Shown here: positions 9,601 to 18,554 of the stretch, one piece after another
Numbering within the stretch: the stretch's first letter is position 1
Layout of the letters: every line of letters starts with the position of its first letter
Origin: Candidatus Aminicenantota bacterium
Lineage (GTDB): Bacteria; Acidobacteriota; Aminicenantia; UBA2199
Length of the DNA: 38,605 nucleotides
Assembly (NCBI GenBank): GCA_011772425.1
Contig: WVZO01000153.1
Span: forward strand, 1,615 to 40,219
Direction of reading: 5' to 3'
Translations under genes and position numbers: made by a program
Notes under the pieces: generated by a model
Seen by the model: only the letters and a program-made list of their open reading frames with translations
Database searches by the model: none
What the model was told of the DNA's origin: nothing

Positions 9601-9776
9601 CCTTTACCCAGTTTCTTTAAAACCTTAAACCGTTCCTGGATGATATACCCACCCGGCAGGATTGTATCCGAGACATCTGAGACAAGAGTCATTTCTCTGG
9701 AAGGAAGGACTTCTCCACAGGCTCTGCAGAACCTTGCCTCTTCATTATTTTCAACACCACATTTTGTACACTTCAT
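6678..9776 (-). CDS. Zinc-ribbon serine/threonine protein kinase with TM helix and C-terminal TPR repeats
   Basis: CTKCGVENNEEARFCRACG zinc ribbon; KLGKGGMGEVLLAEDVKLKRKVAIK; HRDIKPGNIMV...DFGLAKF; TM WILLALAAAVVVVAGVYLLL; TPR-like repeats such as YKLGEAYFHIANPEKAMKHYKEALKLD. Confidence 0.92.
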   Translation of the reverse strand: MKCTKCGVENNEEARFCRACGEVLPSREMTLVSDVSDTILPGGYIIQERFKVLKKLGKGGMGEVLLAEDVKLKRKVAIKSILLKDNIGLTDTTSKLRFLREAQTASQLDHPNICTIYEIYEEGDRDYIVMQYIDGVTLDQIIGMQKLSVDKILDICIQVCDGIIEAHSHDIIHRDIKPGNIMVDKKGIVRILDFGLAKFSDDSFVRDGDRVDSDLTEKGFVMGTVAYISPEQARGKLLDWQTDIFSFGVVLYEMIEGKNPFREDEQIETLYNVLNKDIEFTRDIPEELKQIAGKALERDKAKRYPDFFHLKQDLEAFRTLYQQTKEEKPQPVGAETEIIQYDEQAKLLEEVQKTSDKEDLGDLVYRIKQFKASTERVPHTTGKRKLNFKWILLALAAAVVVVAGVYLLLKPSPPPPPVPTEKFYIYLHPFEFKGGDKFLPDMLDYLLMESLNQFEEFKTINKDFVVSFAEGKNEAENLKRLKSKFDIKYELMGKIVKNKNFYNIDAELSPIKEEKGEAQEGYRLTSAGELRDSFLGNQVDLLTRLVYQNLFPRKAKKQKKYKRVKEIFGTQWKLFSEFYRGLRHYNRLDLKKAEPNFLDTTDLLISKYYLADLYDFDGSRTKALEIIDEIIPQIDSLTLSLQLKVRTIEAKLKFRFIDEISNLEKLKEEFPYSKEVLYKLGEAYFHIANPEKAMKHYKEALKLDQRYSLALNHLGYCHSYLGEHIQALKVFQQYRDIDESYNSFDSLGDGYYYSGDLVNAEAMKKRAVLEDDPKERLPWPYQTLADIYILKAQYKKADESLTEYKELQRITKSNLPKAEAYAQAKRAFIAYKDRRYDDALRAINLSLQTYNSDDIKEDSSEAIWLKGLILLALDNLEESKKQLKWLEQFKNKYNLDWNNFKAAYKYFIHLEASILEKENRRQEAEERFKQLLDMKTKLSYWITYYHYQFFHTEYAKFLTRNQRYEEALSELEKCFEFNGNYIPALWLKAKILKEQNKPEEERAIYEKIAELYGESLENNYHRDLLKTKLNPT

Positions 9777-9810
9777 AGTAATAATATATTATCAAACTAC
9801 TACGCTTTTA

Positions 9811-10023
9811 TCAATCCATTTTTTTCTTTTTCTTCATACGGTATTCCATAACGGGGAGGCCGGCAATGCCGTAATGTTCTACCGGCATTTCATTAATAAT
9901 GACCCGTACGCTTTCCGGTGGTACTTCTAATGTTTTAATGACAGAATCGGAAACATTTTTAATTAATTCTTTTTTTTTCTCATTGTCCCGTCCTGCCAAC
10001 ATATGAATGGTTACAATGGGCAT
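9811..10023 (-). CDS. 4-oxalocrotonate tautomerase family protein
   Basis: 70 aa MPIVTIHMLAGRDNEKKKELIKNVSDSVIKTLEVPPESVRVIINEMPVEHYGIAG; Pro at position 2 after Met as in 4-OT. Confidence 0.85.
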   Translation of the reverse strand: MPIVTIHMLAGRDNEKKKELIKNVSDSVIKTLEVPPESVRVIINEMPVEHYGIAGLPVMEYRMKKKKKMD

Positions 10024-10047
10024 AAGTAACCTCCTGTTGTTTTAAAA

Positions 10048-10208
10048 GCACGAAATCCGAAATCCGAAATCCGAAACAAATTCAAAATTCGAATGTTCAA
10101 AATTCAAAACAGAAAAACCTGTACAGGGGTAAGTGGTTTATTGTTTTGGTCATTTGGATTTTGGTCATTCGGATTTGTTTCGAATTTCGATATTCGAATT
10201 TCGGATTT
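10048..10208. repeat. Dispersed imperfect-palindrome repeat, copy A (GAAATCC heptamers; inverted arms)
   Basis: Left arm gcacgaaatccgaaatccgaaatccgaaacaaattcaaaattcgaatgttcaaaattcaaaac, right arm gttttggtcatttggattttggtcattcggatttgtttcgaatttcgatattcgaatttcggattt; second copy inside 37194-37398. Confidence 0.85.
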
Positions 10209-10214
10209 TTCTTT

Positions 10215-10853
10215 CTACTCAATAACCCAGCGGGTGATTTCAAAGGCTTCGGCATATGTGGTGCCGATCTGGGTGCCGCGGGTCCTGGCCCAGCTGCGGA
10301 TAAAATCCTCTGAAGCATAATCCTTGCCGCTTTGAGAATTGTACGCTTGCAGCGCCTGAATTTTCTTTTCCACATGATTCTGCTGCAGCTTGATAAATCC
10401 CTGGGTATGAAACGTAATGGTGTTCCAGGGCAATTCATAGCTCAGGATACTGACCTGTTTAAATGCCCGGACAGCTTCGGTGGCAACGGTTTGATGGTCC
10501 TGGTGCAAATCGTTCTGGGTGGGCATAAATACCAGGTGGGGGTTCAGTTCTTTTTTTATTTTTATCAGTTCTTCCAGGATTTCCTGGCGGACATAGTTTA
10601 ACTTTCGCACTTCGTATTTATAGATAATAAGATTAGCGGGTGGAATACCGATGCGTTTGGTGGCTTCTTTTACCTCTGTTTCCAGGATGTTTTTGGGCCA
10701 TCCGTTGGGTACGGATTTTTCTGCGGTTGAGAAAGCCGCATAAAAGACTTGTTTTCCTTCTTCGACAAATTTGGCGATACTGCCGCCGCACCCGAATTCG
10801 CCGTCATCGGTATGGGGTGCCAATACCAGTATACGTTCGATCGCTTGATTCAT
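10215..10853 (-). CDS. PIG-L family deacetylase
   Basis: ILVLAPHTDDGEFGCGGSIAKFVEEG N-terminus and FMPTQNDLHQDHQTVATEAVRAF metal/catalytic motif. Confidence 0.9.
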   Translation of the reverse strand: MNQAIERILVLAPHTDDGEFGCGGSIAKFVEEGKQVFYAAFSTAEKSVPNGWPKNILETEVKEATKRIGIPPANLIIYKYEVRKLNYVRQEILEELIKIKKELNPHLVFMPTQNDLHQDHQTVATEAVRAFKQVSILSYELPWNTITFHTQGFIKLQQNHVEKKIQALQAYNSQSGKDYASEDFIRSWARTRGTQIGTTYAEAFEITRWVIE

Positions 10854-10886
10854 TGGTTCGCGCCTCCTATAGAGTTCAAAGAATTC

Positions 10887-11019
10887 ATTAACAATTAATA
10901 ATTAACAATTACTAAACTCAGGTTAAGGTTTAGGTTGATGACACACCCCGGCCTGGCGGCCACCGCTTGTTTTTCTCAAGAGGGGATTTCTTTTCCTCAA
11001 CCTCAGCCTTAACCTTAAC
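10887..11019. repeat. Short tandem repeats with an inverted arm pair (attaac-type heptamers; ggttaa/ttaacc arms)
   Basis: attaaca-attaata-attaaca at 10887-10907; aggttaaggtttaggttga at 10920-10938 is inverted relative to tcaacctcagccttaaccttaacct near 10997-11021. Confidence 0.6.
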
Positions 11020-14000
11020 CTAAGCCCTTTTGAGTTCGTCCTTAACAGCCCTGCCGATTTGTTCCATACCAAAGGGCTTTTTGATATAAGTGCCGGCTCC
11101 CAATTGCAGGGCTTCTTTAGCTTCTTTGGTTTCCGAATATCCACTGACGATGATGGCCTTTTGCCGGGGATACATGTTGAGAATCCGTTTATAGGTCTCA
11201 AGCCCACTGATCCCGGGGTCCATAATCATATCCAACACCAGGAGGTTCACGGGTCTTGTCTTCACGGTTTCAATCGCTGCTTCACCACTGGAAACAGCCT
11301 GAACCGAATATCCCAACTGCTTTAATATCAGGGTAGTAATTTCCCTCTGCTCTTCCACATCATCCACTACCAGGATCGATTCCCCATTGCCCATTAATTG
11401 ATCTATCGAAACGTGGAGTTTCTCTTTGATAACTTTTTGCTGGGTAGCAGGAAAATAAAGGGTGAAAGCGGAGCCTTTTCCTTTTTCGCTTTTTGCGGTA
11501 AGATATCCGTTGTGGTCTTTGACGGTTCCCCACACTACTGTCATACCCAATCCTGTTCCACTTTTTCCCATTCTCTTTTTGGTATAGAAAGGTTCAAAAA
11601 TATGTGTCATGTCTTTTTCAGATATACCTATACCGGTATCGGTAACCGAGAGGGCCACATAGTCTCCCGCTACCACTTCCCTGTACCCATCGAGGGGTTG
11701 GCTGAAGTATGTATTGAAGGTGGAAATAATGATTTTCCCTTTCCCCGGCATGGCTTCGGCTGCATTGGACACCAGGTTCATCAGGGCTTTGGACAGGTGC
11801 ACCGTAGAGCCTATCATGTTTTTTAAATCTTTATCCAACCGGTCTTCTACTTCAATTTCCGGTTGATAAGATAGAATCTTCATCAGCTCAGGGCTTTCCA
11901 TAAATTCACCAACCACCTGGTTAAGATTCACCACTTTTGTAACTTCGACACTGCGTCTGGCCAGGGTCAGCAGGTCCTGGACAATAGCAGCTGCTTTTTC
12001 ACCGGAATGTTGGATGGCGAGTGCATGCTTTCTTAATGGGTCGTCCTGGGGTATTTTTAACAGCATCAACTCCGGATAACTGACGATGCCAGCCAGGATA
12101 TTATTCAAGTCGTGCGCCACACCGGCTGCCAGGGTTCCGATCGCTTCCATTTTCTGAGCACGCAGCAATTGTTTGTTGGCGATTTCCAATTTCCGGGTCC
12201 GTTCCTCCACCCGTTGTTCCAGTTCCTCATTGATCTGTTCGACTTTTGCTTTTTCTTTTTCCAGTTCTAACGTACGTAAATGAACCTGTTGTTCCAGTAT
12301 TCGCTTTTGTTTTCTCAACTTTCGGGTCCGTAATTTTATAAAACCATAACCACTGCTAATTACAGCTATAGACACCAACAAATAAAACCACCAGGTTTTC
12401 CAGAAGGGGGGGATTATTCTAAATCGATACACGGCAGGTTTTTTATTCCATAAGCCATCATTGTTACAGGCTTTCACTTTAAACGCATATTCACCAGGGG
12501 GCAGATTGGAATAGATGGCATGGTTGTCTTTAGAGACCGGTGACCAATTCTCATCAAAACCCTCCAGCATAACCTGATACCTTACTTTTCCGGGAACCGT
12601 TAAACAAATTCCCACAAACTCAAAGGTCAGGTGATTCCGATTGTGGGAGAGTTCCACTCCCAGTGGCAGCCCAAAGTCAGTCCTGGATTTATGGTAGTCA
12701 TCAGACCAATCTACCTTTTCATGGAATAATTTCAAACCGGTAATATAAGTTGCCGGCTCTAGAGTATTGGGTTTATCTTCTTTGGGATTGAATTTAATTG
12801 CCCCATTTATCGTGCCCAGCCAGATATTGCCTGCTTTATCTTTGTATATTGCGCCCTCATTGGGTTCAATGCCAGGATAGCCATGGTCTCTATCGTAATG
12901 CTTAAATTTTCTTTTACCTGTTTTATTCAATTCAACCACATCCAATTGGGTGAGACTTTTTTTGCTGGCTATCCAGAGATTTCCATCATCATCAAACAAC
13001 AGTGAGAGGATTTCATCAGTCAACAAACCGTCTTCAGTGGTAATTGCCTCGAATTCGGCGTCTCCATTTATTTGAGATAGCTTATACCTGACAATCCCCC
13101 CACCGTACGTGCCAATCCATAGGGAATTTTCCCGGTCTTTTTCCAGGCACATGACGAAATTGTTGGTCAAGCCGTTGGCGGTGGTGATATGGCTAAAATT
13201 TACTCCATCGTACTTGCATAAGCCTTCGGGTGTAGCGATCCAGATATTTCCCTGTTTATCTTCCAATAAGTCGTTTATCAAATTATTTAATAATCCTTTT
13301 TCCTTTGTGAGGCTTCTAATCGTGTTCCCATCCCATACCATCACCCCCCTGTCTTCGGTTCCGAACCACATGTTTCCATGTCTATCTTCCAGGATACAAT
13401 AAATGCCAAGGGGGACCAAATTGTTTCTTTTACTGAAATCTGTATAAATATGGCCGTTATATTTAATGATTGAATCATCTGAGCAAAACCACAAATTACC
13501 TTTACTATCTTCATAGAATAGAGTTATATGCCCTTTGCAGTATTTTCCCTCCGCCATTTTAATAATTTTATCTTTTTGGTCATATGTTGCAATGCCTCCT
13601 TCGGTGGCAATCCACATGGTACCTTGATGATCTTCCCAAAAGGACCATACAATATTGTTTTTTAAACCTTCCTTTTCATTTAAATAGGTGAGGATTTCAC
13701 CCCTGAAGCAAGATACGCCGATACTTGTAGCCATCCAGATATTACCTTCGCGGTCCTCCAGGATATCGGTGACTTCATCATATCTCAAGCCTTGTCTTGT
13801 GGTATAGTTAGTAAACATGTGACCATCGAATTTACTGGCACCCCCAAATGTGGAAAACCAAAAATTACCGCTGCTGTCTTGCATGATATGACTCACATCG
13901 TTCTCACATAATCCTTCTTTGCTGGTATAACTGGTGAAGGTTTCGCCGTTAAAACACAACACACCGTTTCTCCTGGTACCGAACCATAAATTGCCGTTAT

Positions 14001-14679
14001 TATCCTCCAGGATATATTGGACAAAATACCCTTGTAAACGTCGGGTTACAACATCTGTGTTAAAGGCTGCCCCCTCATATTTATTGACTCCTTTGGGCGT
14101 AGCAAACCATAAATTGCCTGCCCTGTCTTCAAGGATACAGCGAACTTCGCTGTCAATTAAACCGTCTGCGGTGGTAAACGTTGTAAAATTCCTGCCGTCA
14201 TATCGACTGACTCCATTGGAATAGGTAGCAAACCACAAGTTACCATTTCTATCTTCCACCATATTCGAGATGGAATTACCACTTAAACCATCTTCCTTAG
14301 TATAAACGGTAAAATTACCATTGTCATATTTATTAAGGCCGTTAAGGGTTGCGATCCATAAGTGACCGTTCCGGTCTTCCATGATACAGGAGACAGAATT
14401 ATCGCTTAAACCGTTTTTTTTCGAATAATTAATAAAGGTATTACCATCGAATCGATCCACTCCTCCCCCATGTGTGCCGATCCACAAAAATCCTTTCCTG
14501 TCCTGGTAGACTGTATTAATAACAGAATCTCCCAATCCATCATCCATGGTAAAGGTTTTGAAATGGTAATGCTGCCCAAAAACAGGAACGGAGACAATAC
14601 GGAGCAATATATAGAAGAGTAATGCTGAAGCGGCAGCGCCCTTATATCTTACAATATTAAACTTCACGTCTCTTTTCAT
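11020..14679 (-). CDS. Hybrid sensor histidine kinase/response regulator with Reg_prop beta-propeller and Y_Y_Y domain
   Basis: 1219 aa; repeated DRxGNLWFAT...GLxxxxVxxIxEDRxGN propeller motifs; GEYAFKVKACNNDGLWN (Y_Y_Y); TM; AAGVAHDLNNILAGI (HisKA); GTGLGM (HATPase); LVVDDVEEQ...LLVLDMIMDPG receiver. Confidence 0.93.
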   Translation of the reverse strand: MKRDVKFNIVRYKGAAASALLFYILLRIVSVPVFGQHYHFKTFTMDDGLGDSVINTVYQDRKGFLWIGTHGGGVDRFDGNTFINYSKKNGLSDNSVSCIMEDRNGHLWIATLNGLNKYDNGNFTVYTKEDGLSGNSISNMVEDRNGNLWFATYSNGVSRYDGRNFTTFTTADGLIDSEVRCILEDRAGNLWFATPKGVNKYEGAAFNTDVVTRRLQGYFVQYILEDNNGNLWFGTRRNGVLCFNGETFTSYTSKEGLCENDVSHIMQDSSGNFWFSTFGGASKFDGHMFTNYTTRQGLRYDEVTDILEDREGNIWMATSIGVSCFRGEILTYLNEKEGLKNNIVWSFWEDHQGTMWIATEGGIATYDQKDKIIKMAEGKYCKGHITLFYEDSKGNLWFCSDDSIIKYNGHIYTDFSKRNNLVPLGIYCILEDRHGNMWFGTEDRGVMVWDGNTIRSLTKEKGLLNNLINDLLEDKQGNIWIATPEGLCKYDGVNFSHITTANGLTNNFVMCLEKDRENSLWIGTYGGGIVRYKLSQINGDAEFEAITTEDGLLTDEILSLLFDDDGNLWIASKKSLTQLDVVELNKTGKRKFKHYDRDHGYPGIEPNEGAIYKDKAGNIWLGTINGAIKFNPKEDKPNTLEPATYITGLKLFHEKVDWSDDYHKSRTDFGLPLGVELSHNRNHLTFEFVGICLTVPGKVRYQVMLEGFDENWSPVSKDNHAIYSNLPPGEYAFKVKACNNDGLWNKKPAVYRFRIIPPFWKTWWFYLLVSIAVISSGYGFIKLRTRKLRKQKRILEQQVHLRTLELEKEKAKVEQINEELEQRVEERTRKLEIANKQLLRAQKMEAIGTLAAGVAHDLNNILAGIVSYPELMLLKIPQDDPLRKHALAIQHSGEKAAAIVQDLLTLARRSVEVTKVVNLNQVVGEFMESPELMKILSYQPEIEVEDRLDKDLKNMIGSTVHLSKALMNLVSNAAEAMPGKGKIIISTFNTYFSQPLDGYREVVAGDYVALSVTDTGIGISEKDMTHIFEPFYTKKRMGKSGTGLGMTVVWGTVKDHNGYLTAKSEKGKGSAFTLYFPATQQKVIKEKLHVSIDQLMGNGESILVVDDVEEQREITTLILKQLGYSVQAVSSGEAAIETVKTRPVNLLVLDMIMDPGISGLETYKRILNMYPRQKAIIVSGYSETKEAKEALQLGAGTYIKKPFGMEQIGRAVKDELKRA

Positions 14680-14748
14680 TGCATTTGGAGATTTTAAAGA
14701 AAAAAGAAAAATAAATCAAGCTTAGGGGAGTTAATTATAACACGCTTA

Positions 14749-17700
14749 CTATTTGATGGTTTTGGATAATTCGTCCTTAACAGCCTTGCCGATGCCTTCC
14801 ATGCCAAAGGGTTTTTTGACATAAGTCCCTGCCCCCAATCGCTGCGCTTCTTTGACTTCTTCTGTTTCGGTATAGCCGCTGATAATGACAGCTTTCTGCT
14901 GCGGATATAACCGCAGGATTCGTTTATAGGTTTCAAGACCACTGATCCCTGGTTCCATTATCATATCCAGCACCAGCAGGTCCACCGGATTCTTTTCTAC
15001 AAAATCCACAGCCGCTTCACCACTGGAGACAGCCTGAACCGAGTATCCTAACTTCTTCAACATCAGTGTGGCGATTTCCCCCTGGTCTTCCACATCATCT
15101 ACCACCAGGATCGATTCCCCATTGCCCATAAGGTTTTGCAGGATTGTTTGCTTCTCGGATTTTTCTTCTTTTTTATGGGTAGCAGGGAAATAAAGAGTGA
15201 ATGTCGATCCTTTTCCTTTTTCGCTCTGGATGGTAATATATCCTTTATGGTCTTGTACGGTTCCCCACACCACGGACATTCCCAATCCTGTTCCACTTTT
15301 TCCCATTTTCTTCTTGGTATAGAAGGGTTCAAAAATGTGTGTCGCATCTTCTTCAGACATACCTACACCGGTATCGGAAACCGAAAGGGCTACATAGTCT
15401 CCCGCTGCCACCTCGTCGTACCCATCCAGGGGTTGATCAAGATATTTATTGAAGGTGGTAATGGTGACGTTTCCTTGTCCCGGTATGGCCTCCACTGCAT
15501 TGGATACCAGGTTCATCAGGGTTTTGCACAGGTGCAGGGGAGAGCCCACCATGTTTTTTAAACCTTCACCCAACCGGATTTCCACGTCTGCCCACGGGTG
15601 ATAGGATAGAATTTTTCCCAGTTCAGGACTTTTCATACATTCGGATACGATATGGTTGAGATTCACCACTTCCTCAACTTCAATACTGCGCCTTGCTAAT
15701 GTCAGCAGGTCCTGGACAATGGCAGCGGCCTTTTCCCCGGACCGTTGAATTCTTAAGATACTTTTTCTTAACGGGCTCTCATCCGGGCTCTCCTTCGGCA
15801 GCTGCAATAATAATAGTTCCGGGTAACTGACAATACCGGCCATGACATTATTCAGATCATGGGCGACCCCTGCTGCCAGGGTGCCGATGGCTTCCATTTT
15901 CTGGGCATGGAGCAATTGTTTGTGTGCTTTTTTTAACTTTTGGGTTCGCTCTTCTACCCGTTGTTCCAATTCGCGGTTGATCTGTTCGACTTTTTTCTTT
16001 TCCTCTTGTAATTCTAGTGTCCGCAAGCGGACCTGTTCTTCCAGTTTTCGCTGCCGTTTTTTCAGGTGCCTTTCCCGGGATTTAACAAATCCAAAGACAG
16101 TGCTGATGATTGCTGCGCCCACCAACATATAGAACCACCACGTCATCCAATAAGGCGCTTTGATTCGAAACGAATAAACGGTTGGTTCTTGATTCCATAT
16201 ACCACTGTTGTTACTGGCTTTGACTTTGAAAATATACTCTCCGGGCAGCAAATTGGAATAAGTAACAAAATTACTTTCCGAAGCCGGAGACCAATCCTGG
16301 TCAAATCCCTCCAGCTTGACACGATACCTCACTTTCTCGGGAACCGTTAAACTAATACCGATAAACTCAAATGTCAGATGGTTTTTATTATGCGGCAGCT
16401 CCAGGTTACCGGGTAAGCAGGGCAAGAGGGTGGGCCCCGCCTTCATCCTGTCCTGCTTATCCCTTGAATAGAGGAATAAATCTACTTCTTCAAAGAAAAG
16501 CTTCACATTGGTAATATGGGTCGCGGGTTCCACTGGATTGGGTTGATCTTCTTCGGGATCGTATTTAACGGCTCCTTTGATGGTTCCAAACCATAGATTA
16601 CCTTCTTTATCTTTATATACGGCATTTTGATTGCATTCGATACCGATAAACCCATCTTCTTTACCATAATATTTAAGAACTTTCTTACCGGTTTCATTAA
16701 ATTGGGCCACATCCAGTAATGTAATTCCTTTATTGGTGCCTATCCAGAGATTGGCGTTATTGTCGAAGATCATCAGGAGAACTTCATCGTCTACCAATCC
16801 ATCTTTGGAGGAAAAGCTTTCAAACGTGCCTTTCAAGATATCCCGGGATTCGTCAAACGTGTATTTGAGGACTCCTCCGCCGTATGTTCCAATCCAAAGG
16901 TTTTCATCTTTATCTTCCAGTAAAGAATTAATTACACGATTCGTCAAGCCATTTTCTGTTGTTATAGTAATATCGGTAATTTCCTGTTTTTTTCCATCAT
17001 ATATATTGATACCGCGACTGGTGCCGATCCAGATATTTCCCCTGGGGTCTTCGATGACCGCACTTACCGTGTTGTGCAGCAGCCCATCTTTTTCAATAAA
17101 ACTTGTAATTGTTTTTGTTTTTTCATCATACTTTTTAACGCCGTGGTCTTCGGAACCGAACCACAGGTTCCCCCCGCTGTCTTCATAAATAGCAACAATA
17201 TTTACAGCGTCGACATTTAATATGTTCTCCATGTCCGTATAGGTTTTTCCGTTATATTTAATAAGGGTTTTACCCGTCCCGAACCACAGGTTGCCCCGGC
17301 TGTCCTTATAAAAAGAATATGGAATCCCCCCTCCCCAGCCATCGGGGACGGTTACAATCGAAGAATCTTTTTTATTATATTTGGCGACACATTTTTCCGT
17401 GGAGAGCCACATTTCACCGTTTATATCTTCCCATATTGACCAGACTGTGTTATCCATTAATCCATCGTTTACCGTGAGGTAGGAGAATGCCTTTCCCCGG
17501 AATTGGGAGACCCCCGAATCTGTTGCGAACCAGAGCGGCCCTTCGCGACTCTCCATTACCCATGACACATTATTATGGGAAAGTCCTTCTTTGGGGGTGT
17601 AGGAAGTGAAATTATGAGTACGCCGGTTCAAATAGCTGGCACCATGTGCAGTAGCAAACCACAGGTCACCCCGGCTGTCTTCCAGTATGTGGTTAACCTC

Positions 17701-18528
17701 GTTAGAACATAAGCCTTGCTTTGTGGTGTAGACGGTCATGATTTTGCCGTTCCAACAGTAAGCGCCATTTCCTAATGTGGCAAACCAGAGGTTTCCTTTT
17801 TTATCTTCCAGGATATGTTCAACTTCATAATCGGATAAACGCTCCGTGAACGGACATTGAATAAATGTAAGAGTCTGAGGGTCAAATTTACTGACACCTT
17901 TAGACGTGCCAATCCACAAATTTCCTTCCCGGTCCTGGGTAATAGTCCTGGTTTTGTTATGGGCCAGGCCCTGGTCAGCGGAAAAATTGATAAACGGCTT
18001 GTTGGGATTAGCGGTGTCAAATCGACTGATTCCACCGGCATATGTACCCAGCCATAAATAACCGCTGCGGTCTTCCTGGATTACCCAGACGGTATCGTCA
18101 GGTAAACCGTCTTTTTTAGTATAACTGGTAAAGGATTTACCGTCGTATTTATTGAGCCCGTAATCGGTCCCGAACCACAGGTTGCCCTGGTGGTCTTCAA
18201 TAATCATATAGACGAAATTATCGCTTAAACCGTCTTTTGTGGAATAATTGGCAAAGGTTTTTCCATCAAAGCGGCTCACACCACCCCCCCAGGTTCCTAT
18301 CCACAAATACCCGCGGCTGTCCTGGAAAACAACATAAACCTGGGATTGGGCCAAACCCTCCTCTACGGAATAGCTCCTGAAATTATAGTGCAGGGCAAAA
18401 CCAATGTGCGAAAAAAACAGGAGCCCCAAAAAAATAAACAGGGCCATAAGAATCTCTAAATTTTTTACTTTTTTTGCTGACCCATTCCTTGTCATCAGTA
18501 TATTATTGTATAAAAAAATTAAGTGCAT
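14749..18528 (-). CDS. Hybrid sensor histidine kinase/response regulator, tandem paralog of the downstream gene (likely start at 18495)
   Basis: Same architecture and near-identical motifs (AAGVAHDLNNVMAGIVSYPELLLL; GTGLGMSVVWGTVQDHKGYI; LVVDDVEDQ). MTRNGSA start is more plausible than the upstream ATG. Confidence 0.93.
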   Translation of the reverse strand: MHLIFLYNNILMTRNGSAKKVKNLEILMALFIFLGLLFFSHIGFALHYNFRSYSVEEGLAQSQVYVVFQDSRGYLWIGTWGGGVSRFDGKTFANYSTKDGLSDNFVYMIIEDHQGNLWFGTDYGLNKYDGKSFTSYTKKDGLPDDTVWVIQEDRSGYLWLGTYAGGISRFDTANPNKPFINFSADQGLAHNKTRTITQDREGNLWIGTSKGVSKFDPQTLTFIQCPFTERLSDYEVEHILEDKKGNLWFATLGNGAYCWNGKIMTVYTTKQGLCSNEVNHILEDSRGDLWFATAHGASYLNRRTHNFTSYTPKEGLSHNNVSWVMESREGPLWFATDSGVSQFRGKAFSYLTVNDGLMDNTVWSIWEDINGEMWLSTEKCVAKYNKKDSSIVTVPDGWGGGIPYSFYKDSRGNLWFGTGKTLIKYNGKTYTDMENILNVDAVNIVAIYEDSGGNLWFGSEDHGVKKYDEKTKTITSFIEKDGLLHNTVSAVIEDPRGNIWIGTSRGINIYDGKKQEITDITITTENGLTNRVINSLLEDKDENLWIGTYGGGVLKYTFDESRDILKGTFESFSSKDGLVDDEVLLMIFDNNANLWIGTNKGITLLDVAQFNETGKKVLKYYGKEDGFIGIECNQNAVYKDKEGNLWFGTIKGAVKYDPEEDQPNPVEPATHITNVKLFFEEVDLFLYSRDKQDRMKAGPTLLPCLPGNLELPHNKNHLTFEFIGISLTVPEKVRYRVKLEGFDQDWSPASESNFVTYSNLLPGEYIFKVKASNNSGIWNQEPTVYSFRIKAPYWMTWWFYMLVGAAIISTVFGFVKSRERHLKKRQRKLEEQVRLRTLELQEEKKKVEQINRELEQRVEERTQKLKKAHKQLLHAQKMEAIGTLAAGVAHDLNNVMAGIVSYPELLLLQLPKESPDESPLRKSILRIQRSGEKAAAIVQDLLTLARRSIEVEEVVNLNHIVSECMKSPELGKILSYHPWADVEIRLGEGLKNMVGSPLHLCKTLMNLVSNAVEAIPGQGNVTITTFNKYLDQPLDGYDEVAAGDYVALSVSDTGVGMSEEDATHIFEPFYTKKKMGKSGTGLGMSVVWGTVQDHKGYITIQSEKGKGSTFTLYFPATHKKEEKSEKQTILQNLMGNGESILVVDDVEDQGEIATLMLKKLGYSVQAVSSGEAAVDFVEKNPVDLLVLDMIMEPGISGLETYKRILRLYPQQKAVIISGYTETEEVKEAQRLGAGTYVKKPFGMEGIGKAVKDELSKTIK

Positions 18529-18554
18529 GTAAAGAAAAGGAGAAGAAAAAAATA

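Noticed and set aside
10093-10320. 75-aa plus-strand ORF MFKIQNRKTCTGV...FWSFGFWSFGFVSNFDIRISDF
   Set aside because: Translation of the dispersed palindromic repeat plus antisense of PIG-L; no protein-like support.
16733-17188. Long plus-strand ORFs opposite the hybrid kinases (also 11398-11826, 13109-13402, 15136-15561)
   Set aside because: Antisense shadows of the propeller and kinase repeats; sense genes are unambiguous.
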